From positions 62,001-126,000 of the forward strand of contig WVSL01000005.1 in NCBI GenBank assembly GCA_015689685.1: a stretch of DNA of 64,000 nucleotides. The letters are read 5' to 3'. The notes beneath the pieces are model-generated. The model made no database searches and was not told the origin of the DNA. It saw only the letters and a list, made by a program, of their open reading frames with translations. The DNA is from Rhodobacterales bacterium HKCCE2091 (GTDB lineage: Bacteria; Pseudomonadota; Alphaproteobacteria; Rhodobacterales; Rhodobacteraceae). A program made the position numbers and the translations under genes. How positions within the stretch are numbered: the stretch's first letter is position 1; the number at the start of each line of letters is the position of its first letter. Positions 17,862 to 25,492 of this stretch are shown one piece after another.

Positions 17862-18710
17862 ATGACACAGTATTCCGACGACCGCGTACAGGATCGCCAG
17901 CCCGGGCTGGAGCACGAGATGGAGCCGAAGCCCGAGTACATGCCGCGCTATCCCGGATCGGGGCGGCTGAAGGGCAAGGTGGCGCTCATCACCGGCGGGG
18001 ATTCGGGCATCGGCCGCGCGACGGCGGTGCTCTATGCCCGCGAGGGCGCCCGCGTCGCGATCTTCTACAAGGATGAGGAAGCGGATGCCCAGGAAACCCT
18101 GCGCGCGATCCGCGACGAGGGATCTGACGGGATCGCGATCCGCGGCGATGTCGGTGACCGCGCCACCTGCTTCGACGCCGTGGCGGAGACCGTGAGCCGC
18201 TTTGGGCGTCTCGATATCCTCGTGAACAACGCCGCGGAACAGCACGCGCAGGACAGGTTCGAGGACGTGACCGAGGAGCAGATGGAGGCGACCTTCCGGA
18301 CCAACATCTTCGGCCAGATGTTCATGGTGCAGGCCGCGCTGCCGCATTTGCGGGAAGGCTCCACTATCATCGGCGTCACCTCCGTCACGGCCTATCGCGG
18401 GCAGGACCTGTTGATCGACTACTCCTCGACCAAGGGCGCGATCCTGTCCTTCGTCCGGGCGCTCGGCAGCAAGCTCGCCGACCGCGGGATCCGGGTGAAC
18501 GGCGTCGCGCCGGGGCCGATCTGGACGCCGCTGATCCCGGCCTCCTTCCCGCCGGAGAAGGTCGAGGATTTCGGCAAGAGCAGCACACTCGGCCGGCCGG
18601 GACAGCCGAACGAGGTGGCCCCGTCGCTGCTGTTCCTCGCCTGCGACGACAGTTCCTACATGACCGGGCATGTCCTACACCCCGATGGCGGGGCGACGGT
18701 GGCGGACTGA
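17862..18710 (+). CDS. Short-chain dehydrogenase, YghA/YdaD-like (general stress type)
   Basis: 282 residues. After an N-terminal extension of about 35 residues typical of the YghA/YdaD group comes the NAD(P)-binding motif KVALITGGDSGIGRATA, then ILVNNAAEQH and the catalytic Ser/Tyr/Lys set (GVTSVTAYRG, DYSSTKGAI), ending with PDGGATVAD. Members reduce small aldehydes and ketones and are often stress-induced. An optimal AAGGAGG lies six bases before the ATG. It is monocistronic between an EcfG-type promoter and a terminator-like hairpin; the physiological substrate is not evident. Confidence 0.9.
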   Translation: MTQYSDDRVQDRQPGLEHEMEPKPEYMPRYPGSGRLKGKVALITGGDSGIGRATAVLYAREGARVAIFYKDEEADAQETLRAIRDEGSDGIAIRGDVGDRATCFDAVAETVSRFGRLDILVNNAAEQHAQDRFEDVTEEQMEATFRTNIFGQMFMVQAALPHLREGSTIIGVTSVTAYRGQDLLIDYSSTKGAILSFVRALGSKLADRGIRVNGVAPGPIWTPLIPASFPPEKVEDFGKSSTLGRPGQPNEVAPSLLFLACDDSSYMTGHVLHPDGGATVAD

Positions 18711-18716
18711 CCGCCG

Positions 18717-18747
18717 CCGGGGGCGGAAGCCGCCTGCCGGTTTTCTT
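18717..18747 (+). terminator. Intrinsic terminator after the SDR gene
   Basis: Just after the SDR stop, GGCGG and CCGCC (18722-18734) form a tight hairpin inside an outer CCGG/CCGG pairing, followed by TTTTCTT. This is the only hairpin of this window seen with a proper T-run. Confidence 0.55.
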
Positions 18748-18757
18748 CCATCCCTTC

Positions 18758-18782
18758 CGGTGGCCGCCGCGTGCGGCCGCCG
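18758..18782. terminator. Strong hairpin between convergent SDR and exoD genes
   Basis: A 10-bp stem (one G-T pair) with a 5-nt loop, arms 18758-18767 and 18773-18782, lies four bases before the exoD stop. There is no T-run on either side, so it may act as a transcript-end stabiliser or a weak bidirectional terminator. Confidence 0.4.
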
Positions 18783-18786
18783 GGCA

Positions 18787-19371
18787 TCAGGTCAGGACCA
18801 CCGCCACCGTGACCGCCGCGCCGATGATCGCGGCATAGGCGATGGTCGCCAACAACCCGTCCCGCACCAGCAGCGTCAACGACAGGAGCGCCACCGCCGC
18901 GCCGAGGATCGAGGAGGTGAACGGGACCAGCTCGAACACCGGCATAGCCGCGCCGCACAGCATGCAGGTCGCGTAGATGATCCGGTCGAACGGCGGTTTC
19001 ACCAGCACCGTCATCCGCCTGTGCGTGTGCCGATCAAGCCAGCGGCCGGGCTTGTCCAGCCATCCCGCCGCCTTCTTCAGCTTGTCCGACGGCAGTTCCC
19101 GCTTCAGCACGAAATCCGGGATCCAGAGGTGCCGACGCCCGAACAGAAGCTGCGCGGACAGGATCAGGATCAGCAGCCCGCAGATGCTGGACACCAGCGG
19201 GACGCCGGACAGCGGCGTGACCACCGCCAGCGCCGGGGCGAGCAGGATCGGGACGAAGGACGCCTTGCCGATCTCGTCGAGAAGGTCGCCGATCGTCGCG
19301 GTTTCGCCGTGGGCGGCATCGCGCATCGCCTGGACGATCTGTTCCACGTTGCGGTCGGGTGCGTCAGTCAT
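18787..19371 (-). CDS. exoD: ExoD-family membrane protein
   Basis: 194 residues. A soluble N-terminal region (TIGDLLDEIGKASFVPILLAP) is followed by hydrophobic segments: two around residues 40-75, then two or three after residue 130. This is the ExoD (exopolysaccharide synthesis protein D) pattern. ExoD is needed for normal exopolysaccharide and nodule invasion in Sinorhizobium, but its biochemical role is unclear. The start overlaps the cytochrome gene by 8 nt, making it the last gene of the oxidase operon. A role in polysaccharide production here is only by homology. Confidence 0.8.
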   Translation of the reverse strand: MTDAPDRNVEQIVQAMRDAAHGETATIGDLLDEIGKASFVPILLAPALAVVTPLSGVPLVSSICGLLILILSAQLLFGRRHLWIPDFVLKRELPSDKLKKAAGWLDKPGRWLDRHTHRRMTVLVKPPFDRIIYATCMLCGAAMPVFELVPFTSSILGAAVALLSLTLLVRDGLLATIAYAAIIGAAVTVAVVLT

Positions 19372-20383
19372 CCTCCACCTCCTCGGGCGGCTGGCGTGAA
19401 TACCACGAGGCCAGCATGTCGATCTGCTCGTCGGTCAGGTCGCGGGCCGCCGCCGTCATCAGCGCCGAGCCGGTTCTGACGCCATCCCGCCAGAGCGTGA
19501 GCTGGGTCGCGAGGAACGCCTCGTGCTGACCGGCGAGGGAGGGGAAGCGGTCACGGTCGCGCCCGTCAAGGCGCGGGCCGGGGCCGTGGCACGCGACGCA
19601 GGCCGGGACGTCCCGCGTGCCGCGGCGGGCGAGATCCTCGCCGCCGGGCCGGGCGTCGCCCGCTGGCGGGGGCGGCGTGTCGCGGACCTCCCCCGAGAGG
19701 TATCGCGCGACGTCGACCATCTCGTCATCCTCCAAGAGGCTGACGGCATGGGCCATGATCCCGCTCGGGCGCGCGCCGGTCGCGTAGTCCCTCATCGCCC
19801 TTTCGAGGTAGCCCGGCGTCTGGATGTCGAGCCGCGGGACCTCGCCGCCGACCGGGCCGTGGCAGGTCGCGCAGTATCCGCCAACGCCGGGGTCGGGCAG
19901 GGCGGGCGCGGTGCCGACGCGGACGGCCTCCAGGTATGCGACCACCGCCCAGACCTCGTCGCCGCGATCCTCGGCGGGCCAGGGCGGCATCCCGGTCATC
20001 TTGGCGCCGTTCTCCACGATCCAGTGGAGGTGGTTCGGCTGCCAGTGTGCCACGGCCTCCTCGATCCGGGGCGGCGCGGGTTCCATCGCCCGCATGGTCG
20101 CGGTCCGCTCGCCGCCCGGTTCGGCGTGGCAGGGCGCACAGGCTGATGCGTAGTGCCCGGCGCCGAGCGCGACGAGATCGGGGTCGGACAGGTCCGGCGC
20201 CTTGGACATGTCGGGGGCGCGCAGGCGGACGGAATTGCGGAACGTCGTGTGCAGGACCCATCCGACGCCCGGCCAGTGACCCGCTTGCGCCGAGACGTTG
20301 TAGAGCCCGAGGCCCACGATGGCCCCGCCGCCGACCAGCCCGAGCGTGGCGCAGGCCGCGAGGATCAGGATAACGCGTCTCAT
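19364..20383 (-). CDS. Tri-haem cytochrome c protein of the oxidase operon
   Basis: 339 residues. An uncleaved signal anchor (VILILAACATLGLVGGGAIV) leads into three haem c sites: CAPCH, CATCH and CVACH, each in a mono-haem cytochrome c-like module with later Met residues as candidate sixth ligands. It is thus a membrane-anchored periplasmic electron carrier with three haems. The ATG overlaps the ctaG stop as ATGA. Given its place behind coxB-coxAC-ctaG, it probably carries electrons to the caa3-type oxidase, perhaps from a quinol-linked or alternative donor. Confidence 0.85.
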   Translation of the reverse strand: MRRVILILAACATLGLVGGGAIVGLGLYNVSAQAGHWPGVGWVLHTTFRNSVRLRAPDMSKAPDLSDPDLVALGAGHYASACAPCHAEPGGERTATMRAMEPAPPRIEEAVAHWQPNHLHWIVENGAKMTGMPPWPAEDRGDEVWAVVAYLEAVRVGTAPALPDPGVGGYCATCHGPVGGEVPRLDIQTPGYLERAMRDYATGARPSGIMAHAVSLLEDDEMVDVARYLSGEVRDTPPPPAGDARPGGEDLARRGTRDVPACVACHGPGPRLDGRDRDRFPSLAGQHEAFLATQLTLWRDGVRTGSALMTAAARDLTDEQIDMLASWYSRQPPEEVEDD

Positions 20384-20952
20384 GCCGGGGCCTCCTCGCG
20401 CAGGCTGCGGGCGGTGATGACGAGCCCCGCGACGAGGTAGACAGGCGTCCCGATGGCGAGCATCAGCATCCCCCCGGTCTGCTGCCCGGCGAGGTCGGGC
20501 GCGGTGCCGCAGACCGCCGCGTAGAGATCGCGCGGCGCGAGCACGAGGAGCGCGCCGAGCAGCGTCATGTGCATCGAGGTCAGGAGAAGGCCGAGCGCGC
20601 CCGTGAGCGGCTGGCCTGACCTGAGCGACCCGGCCCAGACCATCAGCCCGACGACGAGGAAGCTCGCCTGTTCCACGGCGAAGCCCGTACCGGTGGTGCG
20701 GCCGAGGCCGTGGGCGGCGGGCAGGTGCCAGGCCCAGACGACGACGAATTCCGCCGCGGCCGCGATCAGGGGCGGGACCGCGATCATCCGTGACAGGCGG
20801 GGCAGGCCGAGCACGAGCAGGGGCGCGGCGATGGCGACGAGGCCCATGTGGCGCAGCATGTGGACCGGGAAGGCCGGGACCCATGCCGCCAGCGGCAGGA
20901 GCCAGATGGCGGCCAGGACGGCGAGGCCGATTGCGAGGAACGCGCGGGTCAT
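20380..20952 (-). CDS. ctaG: Cytochrome c oxidase assembly protein, caa3 CtaG type
   Basis: 190 residues with about five hydrophobic segments. The pattern HMLRHMGLVAIAAPLLVLGLP, VWAWHLPAAHG, EQASFLVVGLMVW and TSMHMTLLGALLVLAPRDLY is typical of the multi-span CtaG family (caa3_CtaG), which is involved in CuB/oxidase maturation. It is unrelated to the Cox11-type CtaG. ATGA overlaps join it to the small membrane protein before it and the cytochrome after it. It is a little shorter than full-length caa3_CtaG members (about 250 residues). Confidence 0.85.
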   Translation of the reverse strand: MTRAFLAIGLAVLAAIWLLPLAAWVPAFPVHMLRHMGLVAIAAPLLVLGLPRLSRMIAVPPLIAAAAEFVVVWAWHLPAAHGLGRTTGTGFAVEQASFLVVGLMVWAGSLRSGQPLTGALGLLLTSMHMTLLGALLVLAPRDLYAAVCGTAPDLAGQQTGGMLMLAIGTPVYLVAGLVITARSLREEAPA

Positions 20953-21353
20953 CGGCAATCCCCGATCAGCAGGAGCGGCAGGGTCACGAACACGACCCCG
21001 ATGGCCGAGATGATCGACAGGAGGAACGCGGCGTGGCCGAGGAAGGCGTGACGGCCCTCCGTCTCGCCGACGTTCGCGGCGCGGTCTGGCGCGGTGTCCC
21101 ATTGCCGGAAGCTGCGCCAGCCGAGCCACCCGATCGCGACCAGTGCCGCGACGGAGATCGCGACAAGCCCTGCGCGGGTGGCGGCGATGGGCATCAGGCC
21201 GCGGATGCAGGCCAGCGACACGATCCCGTAGCAGAGGACGAAATGCCCCGCCCAGACGACCGGCGCGAAAGTGATGCGCCAGAGGCTCGCGGCCTCCTCG
21301 GAGAACTCGCGGCGGTCCTCGTCGGGGCGGGGGGGATGGGTTGGCCGGGTCAT
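20949..21353 (-). CDS. Small membrane protein of the oxidase operon
   Basis: 134 residues. After a charged N terminus there are three hydrophobic helices (ITFAPVVWAGHFVLCYGI, LVAISVAALVAIGWLGW, AFLLSIISAIGVVFVTLP). It sits between coxAC and ctaG with ATGA overlaps on both sides. Comparable small membrane proteins are found in caa3-type oxidase operons, but I cannot assign a defined subunit; it may be a small subunit IV or assembly factor. Confidence 0.7.
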   Translation of the reverse strand: MTRPTHPPRPDEDRREFSEEAASLWRITFAPVVWAGHFVLCYGIVSLACIRGLMPIAATRAGLVAISVAALVAIGWLGWRSFRQWDTAPDRAANVGETEGRHAFLGHAAFLLSIISAIGVVFVTLPLLLIGDCR

Positions 21354-23917
21354 AGCACCCCCGGGGCGAGGCCCATCACCGCGCCGGTGACGACCACGGT
21401 CAGAATAAGGAAATGCCAGTAGAGCGAGACGTTCCAGAGGTCGGCGTCGTAGTCCGGCGTCACCTTGCGGAACAGGATCCCCGCGAGGCAGTAGCCCTGC
21501 ATGATGATGCCGACCCCGGAATGGGCCACGAACCACACGGCGAGCGCCCATAGGATCGCGGGGTAGACGTGGGTGGCGGGCTCCAGCGCCCAGACCGCGC
21601 CGAGCATCGCGGCGATGCCGATGGCCGAGACCGCGATCCCGGCGGCGAGCGCCGCCATCGCCGCCCCTCTGCGCGCCGCCCGGTTCAGTTTCCGCGCGCC
21701 GAGTGTCGCCGCCCATCCGGCGCCGAGACCCGCGACCGCCAGCGCCAGCAGGCCCGCGTTCGCGTGCAGGGCACCATCGGGCGGGAAGTCGGGCTGCACT
21801 GTCCAGTAGAAGAAGAACCCGAACACGAGCGAGGCGAAGGCCGTCGCGTCGCCGAGCATGGTGATCCAGACGGCCCACCATCCGACGGAATCGGGACCCG
21901 AGGCATAGGTCGGCAGGGTCAGGCCGAGGCCTGCGTGCTTTGCGGGCCGCGCCGGGGGGCGGGCGGTCGCGGTCCAGAGCCAGTAGATGATCGCGGCAAT
22001 GGCCAGAACGCCGCTCGCGATGGCGGGGGCATACCAGTGGAACGTCGGCAGGATGAACGCGCCGCCGGTGAAGATCGCCGCGACGATGGTGATCCAGGCG
22101 GGCCCGGTGACCCGGGTGATATGGGTCGGCCGCGCGTCGATCACGCTGGTCACGAGGGTCTCGCGCGTCTGCTCCTCGGCGTCGGGCAGGTAGAACCGGC
22201 CCGCATCCATCCGCTCCACCAGTTTCGGCTGCTGCCAGAGCGGGTAGCGGGTGGTGACATAGGGGATCGACCGCACGCCCCAATTCTCTTCCGGCACGTC
22301 GTGGCTCCATTCCAGGGTACCGCCGTCCCAGGGGTTGCGGGGGATCTGCGGCTGGTTCCGTTTCGGGCGGAACACGTCGAACACGAACACCGCGAAGCCC
22401 GCCGCGATGACGAAGGCCCCGCAGCTGGAAATGAGGTTCGGCAGGTCCCACCCGTAGCCGGTCGGGTAGACGAAGATCCGCCGCGGCATCCCCCAGAGCC
22501 CGGCGAGGTGCATCGGCAGGAAGGTGACGTTGAAGCCGGTGAAGATCAGCCAGAACGCCCCCCGGCCGAGCCGCTCGGACAGCATCTTCTTCTGGATGAA
22601 CGGGAAGAAGTAGTAGATGCCGCCGATGATCGGGAAGATCATTCCGCCGAAGAGCGTGTAGTGCAGGTGCGCGACCACGAAGTAGCTGTCGTGGGCCTGG
22701 AAGTTGAACGGCGCGAGCGCCAGCATCACCCCCGTCAGCCCGCCCATCGTGAAGATCGCGAGCGCGCCCGCCACCCAGAGCATCGGCAGGGTCATCCGCG
22801 CCTTGCCCGCCAGCAGCGTGACGAGGAACGCGAATAGCTGGATGCCGGTCGGGATCACCACGGCCTCGGACGCCGCCGAGAAGAAGCCGAGCGAGATCGA
22901 CGGCAGCCCGGTCGTGAACATGTGGTGGACCCAGAGCCCGAAGCTGAGGAACCCGGTCCCGACCGCCGACAGCACGATCCACGAATAGCCGACGATGGGG
23001 CGGCGCGCGACCGTGGGCACGATCATCGCCGCCACCGCGATCGACGGCAGGAAGATGATGTAGACCTCGGGGTGGCCGAAGATCCAGAACAGGTGCTGCC
23101 ACAGCATCGGGTCGCCGCCCCGGTCGGGGTCGAAGAACGGCCAGTCGAAGCTGCGCTGAAGCTCGAACAGGAAATCGCCGGCGATCAGCGGCGGGAAGGC
23201 GAAGAGGATCATTCCGCCGACGACGAGAACGTACCAGGCGTAAAGCGGCATGACGTTCACGCGCATCCCCGGCGGCCGGCATTTCAGCGCGCCGACGATG
23301 AGTTCCACCGCGGCGGCGATGGACGCGACCTCGATGAAGCTGAGGCCGAGCAGCCAGATGTCGGAGCCGGGGCCCTCGTCCTCCGTCGCCAGCGGCGGAT
23401 ACATGAACCAGCCCGCGCGGGGCGCCGCGTCGAACAGGATCGAGCCGAGCACGAATATGCCGCCGATCAGGAAGCACCAGTAGCCGTAGGCCGACAGGCG
23501 CGGGAATGGCAGGTCCCGCGCGCCGAGGAACGCGGGCAGGAGCAGGATCGAGATCGCCTCGAACATCGGCACGGCGAAGAGGAACATCATCGCCGAGCCG
23601 TGCATCGTGAACAGCTGGTTGAAGCGGTCGGCCGAGATCAGGTCGTTTTCCGGCACGGCCAGTTGCAGCCGGATCAGGAGCGCCATGATCCCGGCCAGCA
23701 GCATGAAGACGAGCGCGGTAGAGGCGTACCAGCGACCGACCTCGGTGTTGTTGACCGCGGTGATGTAGCGGAAGCCCTTCGGCGTCTCCCATGCCTTGCG
23801 CAGGCGGCGGGCCTGCGCCTCCGCCACGTCCGGGTCGACGGGCTCGGACAGCATAGCCTCGGTCGGCGGGTAGGGGCCCGCGGGTTCGGGGATCGCGTCG
23901 TTCGCCCGGTCGGTCAT
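21350..23917 (-). CDS. Cytochrome c oxidase, fused subunits I and III (CoxAC)
   Basis: 855 residues. The first 570 or so are a haem-copper subunit I: GHPEVYI (CuB His, the A1-type Glu and the cross-linked Tyr), WVHHMF (CuB His pair) and AHLHYTLFG (haem ligands). The rest is a COX3-like domain with about six or seven helices (WWAVWITMLGDATAFASLV to YWHFLILTVVV). It reduces oxygen and pumps protons in the inner membrane. In the D-channel entry loop the Asp is kept (GARDLPFPRLSAYGYW), but the following Asn-Asn seen in mitochondrial-type enzymes is Ser-Ala. ATGA overlaps join it to coxB and the next gene. Confidence 0.93.
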   Translation of the reverse strand: MTDRANDAIPEPAGPYPPTEAMLSEPVDPDVAEAQARRLRKAWETPKGFRYITAVNNTEVGRWYASTALVFMLLAGIMALLIRLQLAVPENDLISADRFNQLFTMHGSAMMFLFAVPMFEAISILLLPAFLGARDLPFPRLSAYGYWCFLIGGIFVLGSILFDAAPRAGWFMYPPLATEDEGPGSDIWLLGLSFIEVASIAAAVELIVGALKCRPPGMRVNVMPLYAWYVLVVGGMILFAFPPLIAGDFLFELQRSFDWPFFDPDRGGDPMLWQHLFWIFGHPEVYIIFLPSIAVAAMIVPTVARRPIVGYSWIVLSAVGTGFLSFGLWVHHMFTTGLPSISLGFFSAASEAVVIPTGIQLFAFLVTLLAGKARMTLPMLWVAGALAIFTMGGLTGVMLALAPFNFQAHDSYFVVAHLHYTLFGGMIFPIIGGIYYFFPFIQKKMLSERLGRGAFWLIFTGFNVTFLPMHLAGLWGMPRRIFVYPTGYGWDLPNLISSCGAFVIAAGFAVFVFDVFRPKRNQPQIPRNPWDGGTLEWSHDVPEENWGVRSIPYVTTRYPLWQQPKLVERMDAGRFYLPDAEEQTRETLVTSVIDARPTHITRVTGPAWITIVAAIFTGGAFILPTFHWYAPAIASGVLAIAAIIYWLWTATARPPARPAKHAGLGLTLPTYASGPDSVGWWAVWITMLGDATAFASLVFGFFFYWTVQPDFPPDGALHANAGLLALAVAGLGAGWAATLGARKLNRAARRGAAMAALAAGIAVSAIGIAAMLGAVWALEPATHVYPAILWALAVWFVAHSGVGIIMQGYCLAGILFRKVTPDYDADLWNVSLYWHFLILTVVVTGAVMGLAPGVL

Positions 23918-24930
23918 TCGAGCCCCCCGAGATAGGCGGCGAGATCGGCCAGTTCGGCGTCGGTCAGGTGGTCGTAGGCGGGCATCTCGACCTCCGGCTT
24001 CAGGTCGTCGGTATGCGCGATCCAGGTCGCGAAATCGTCGAGCGTCACGCCGAGCCGCCCCGCGCCGAGCGATTCCCGGCTGCCGACATGGGTCAGGTCG
24101 GGGCCGACCTGTCCGATTGCATCGGTGCCCCGGATCGCGTGGCAGGCACCGCAGCCCTCGGCCAGGAACAGGTCCCGGCCACGAGCCGCCGCCCCCTCCA
24201 CGGGTTCGGCCGCGTCTTCCGCTTCGGCGGCGAGCCACGCGTCGAACGCGTCGGGCTCCATCACCACGGCCTCGAACGCCATCCAGGCATGGCTGGCGCC
24301 GCAGAACTCCGCGCATTGACCGCGGTAGATGCCGGGCTCGGTCGGGCGCAGGCTGATGAAGGTCTCGCGGCCCGGGAACATGTCCATCTTGCCGCCGAGC
24401 GCGGGGATCCAGAGCGAGTGGATCACGTCGTCCGAGCCAAGCACCAGTTCCGTCCGCTGGCCCGCGGGAAACCGGATCTCGTTGGCTGAAACGATCGGTT
24501 CCTCCGCGCCCTCGGGGAAATACTCGACCCGCCACCACCACTGCTCCGCGACCACCCGGACGCGCAGCCCGTCGCCCGGCTGGCGCTGGTCGGGCAGGAG
24601 CGAGAGGCCCCACACCAGAAGCCCGCCGACCACGACGGTCGGCAACACGATGCCGCCAAGCACGAGGATCCACCGCGCCGTTTCCGGGTCGAGCGTGAAG
24701 GTCCTGGTGCGGATGGCGAAGACGAACAGCGCGTTCATCGCGATGAAGAGCACGACCGCGATGGCCAGCGTCACCCAGAACAGCGTCCCGATCGCGGCGG
24801 CATCCTCGCCTGCGGGCGACAGCGCGGATTGCCGTCCGCCGCATGAAGACAATGCCAGAAGCGCAGAAGATGAAAGGAGAAATCTGGAACAGGGCAACGA
24901 GGGCCAAAGGGTGCCGTCGCACCCTCTCAT
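23914..24930 (-). CDS. coxB: caa3-type cytochrome c oxidase subunit II with C-terminal haem c domain
   Basis: 338 residues. A lipoprotein signal (LLALSSC, Cys about residue 30) is followed by two membrane helices and a periplasmic cupredoxin domain with the full CuA set CAEFCGASHAWM. A C-terminal cytochrome c domain carries CGACH and a later Met. Electrons would pass from the haem c to CuA and on to CoxAC. The start at 24930 has GGAAGGGC directly upstream and gives a proper lipoprotein signal; the frame is open further upstream. It is the first gene of the oxidase operon, divergent from the glucose dehydrogenase genes. Confidence 0.92.
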   Translation of the reverse strand: MRGCDGTLWPSLPCSRFLLSSSALLALSSCGGRQSALSPAGEDAAAIGTLFWVTLAIAVVLFIAMNALFVFAIRTRTFTLDPETARWILVLGGIVLPTVVVGGLLVWGLSLLPDQRQPGDGLRVRVVAEQWWWRVEYFPEGAEEPIVSANEIRFPAGQRTELVLGSDDVIHSLWIPALGGKMDMFPGRETFISLRPTEPGIYRGQCAEFCGASHAWMAFEAVVMEPDAFDAWLAAEAEDAAEPVEGAAARGRDLFLAEGCGACHAIRGTDAIGQVGPDLTHVGSRESLGAGRLGVTLDDFATWIAHTDDLKPEVEMPAYDHLTDAELADLAAYLGGLE

Positions 24931-25029
24931 GCCCTTCCGGGCGCCGCCCCGCCGTCCCGTCACCATGCAGGGCAAATGACTCCGGCGCTCCGATGGTTCC
25001 GAGAGGGGCGCGGCAATTTCGCGAATTTC

Positions 25030-25056
25030 GGAACCCGGCGGGGATCTGCCGGTTCC
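25030..25056. promoter_or_regulatory. Possible bidirectional EcfG-type promoter between coxB and the glucose dehydrogenase
   Basis: GGAAC (25030-25034) and GTTCC (25052-25056) are 17 nt apart, so the element reads GGAAC-N17-GTT on both strands. The base before GTT is G on the plus strand instead of the preferred C. In the plus direction the -10 is 42 nt before the ATG at 25097; in the minus direction it is about 100 nt before coxB. It is a weaker match than the three others in the window. Confidence 0.45.
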
Positions 25057-25096
25057 CTTCCCGAGACGAAACAATCCTCATCGCCACGGAGACGTC

Positions 25097-25492
25097 ATGG
25101 TCGCTGCACCAGCATCGCCCGCCGAAACCGCGCATTCCCACGGGACGCGGCCCAACTGGGCCATCATCGTCCTGGGGTGCGTCCTGATCCTCATGGGCCT
25201 CGTGATCACGGCGGGAGGCGTGTGGCTGATCGCGCTCGGCGGGTCCTGGTACTACGCGCCGGCGGGGATCGGGCTGCTCGTCACCGGGCTCCTGCTCTTC
25301 CGCGGGCGGCGGGCGGCGGTCCCCCTCTACCTGCTGGTCTGGCTGGCGACGCTGGCTTGGGCGTTCTGGGAGGTCGGCACGGACTGGTGGGCGCAGGTGC
25401 CGCGACTGGTCGCGCCGACCGTGGTGCTGCTGCTCGTCCTTCTCTGCCTTCCGGGTCTGACCCGCACGCGACACGACGGAGACCGCGCATGA
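25097..25492 (+). CDS. Membrane anchor domain of PQQ glucose dehydrogenase, encoded separately
   Basis: 131 residues with four hydrophobic helices (LGCVLILMGLVITAGGVW; YYAPAGIGLLVTGLLLF; LYLLVWLATLAWAFWEVG; RLVAPTVVLLLVLLCLPG). The order and the Gly-rich and Trp-rich turns match the N-terminal membrane domain of membrane-bound quinoprotein glucose dehydrogenases, where it binds ubiquinone. In the usual enzyme it is fused to the periplasmic domain after a fifth helix. Here it ends at an ATGA overlap with the enzyme gene, so the two should be made together. CGGAGA precedes the ATG. Confidence 0.8.
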   Translation: MVAAPASPAETAHSHGTRPNWAIIVLGCVLILMGLVITAGGVWLIALGGSWYYAPAGIGLLVTGLLLFRGRRAAVPLYLLVWLATLAWAFWEVGTDWWAQVPRLVAPTVVLLLVLLCLPGLTRTRHDGDRA

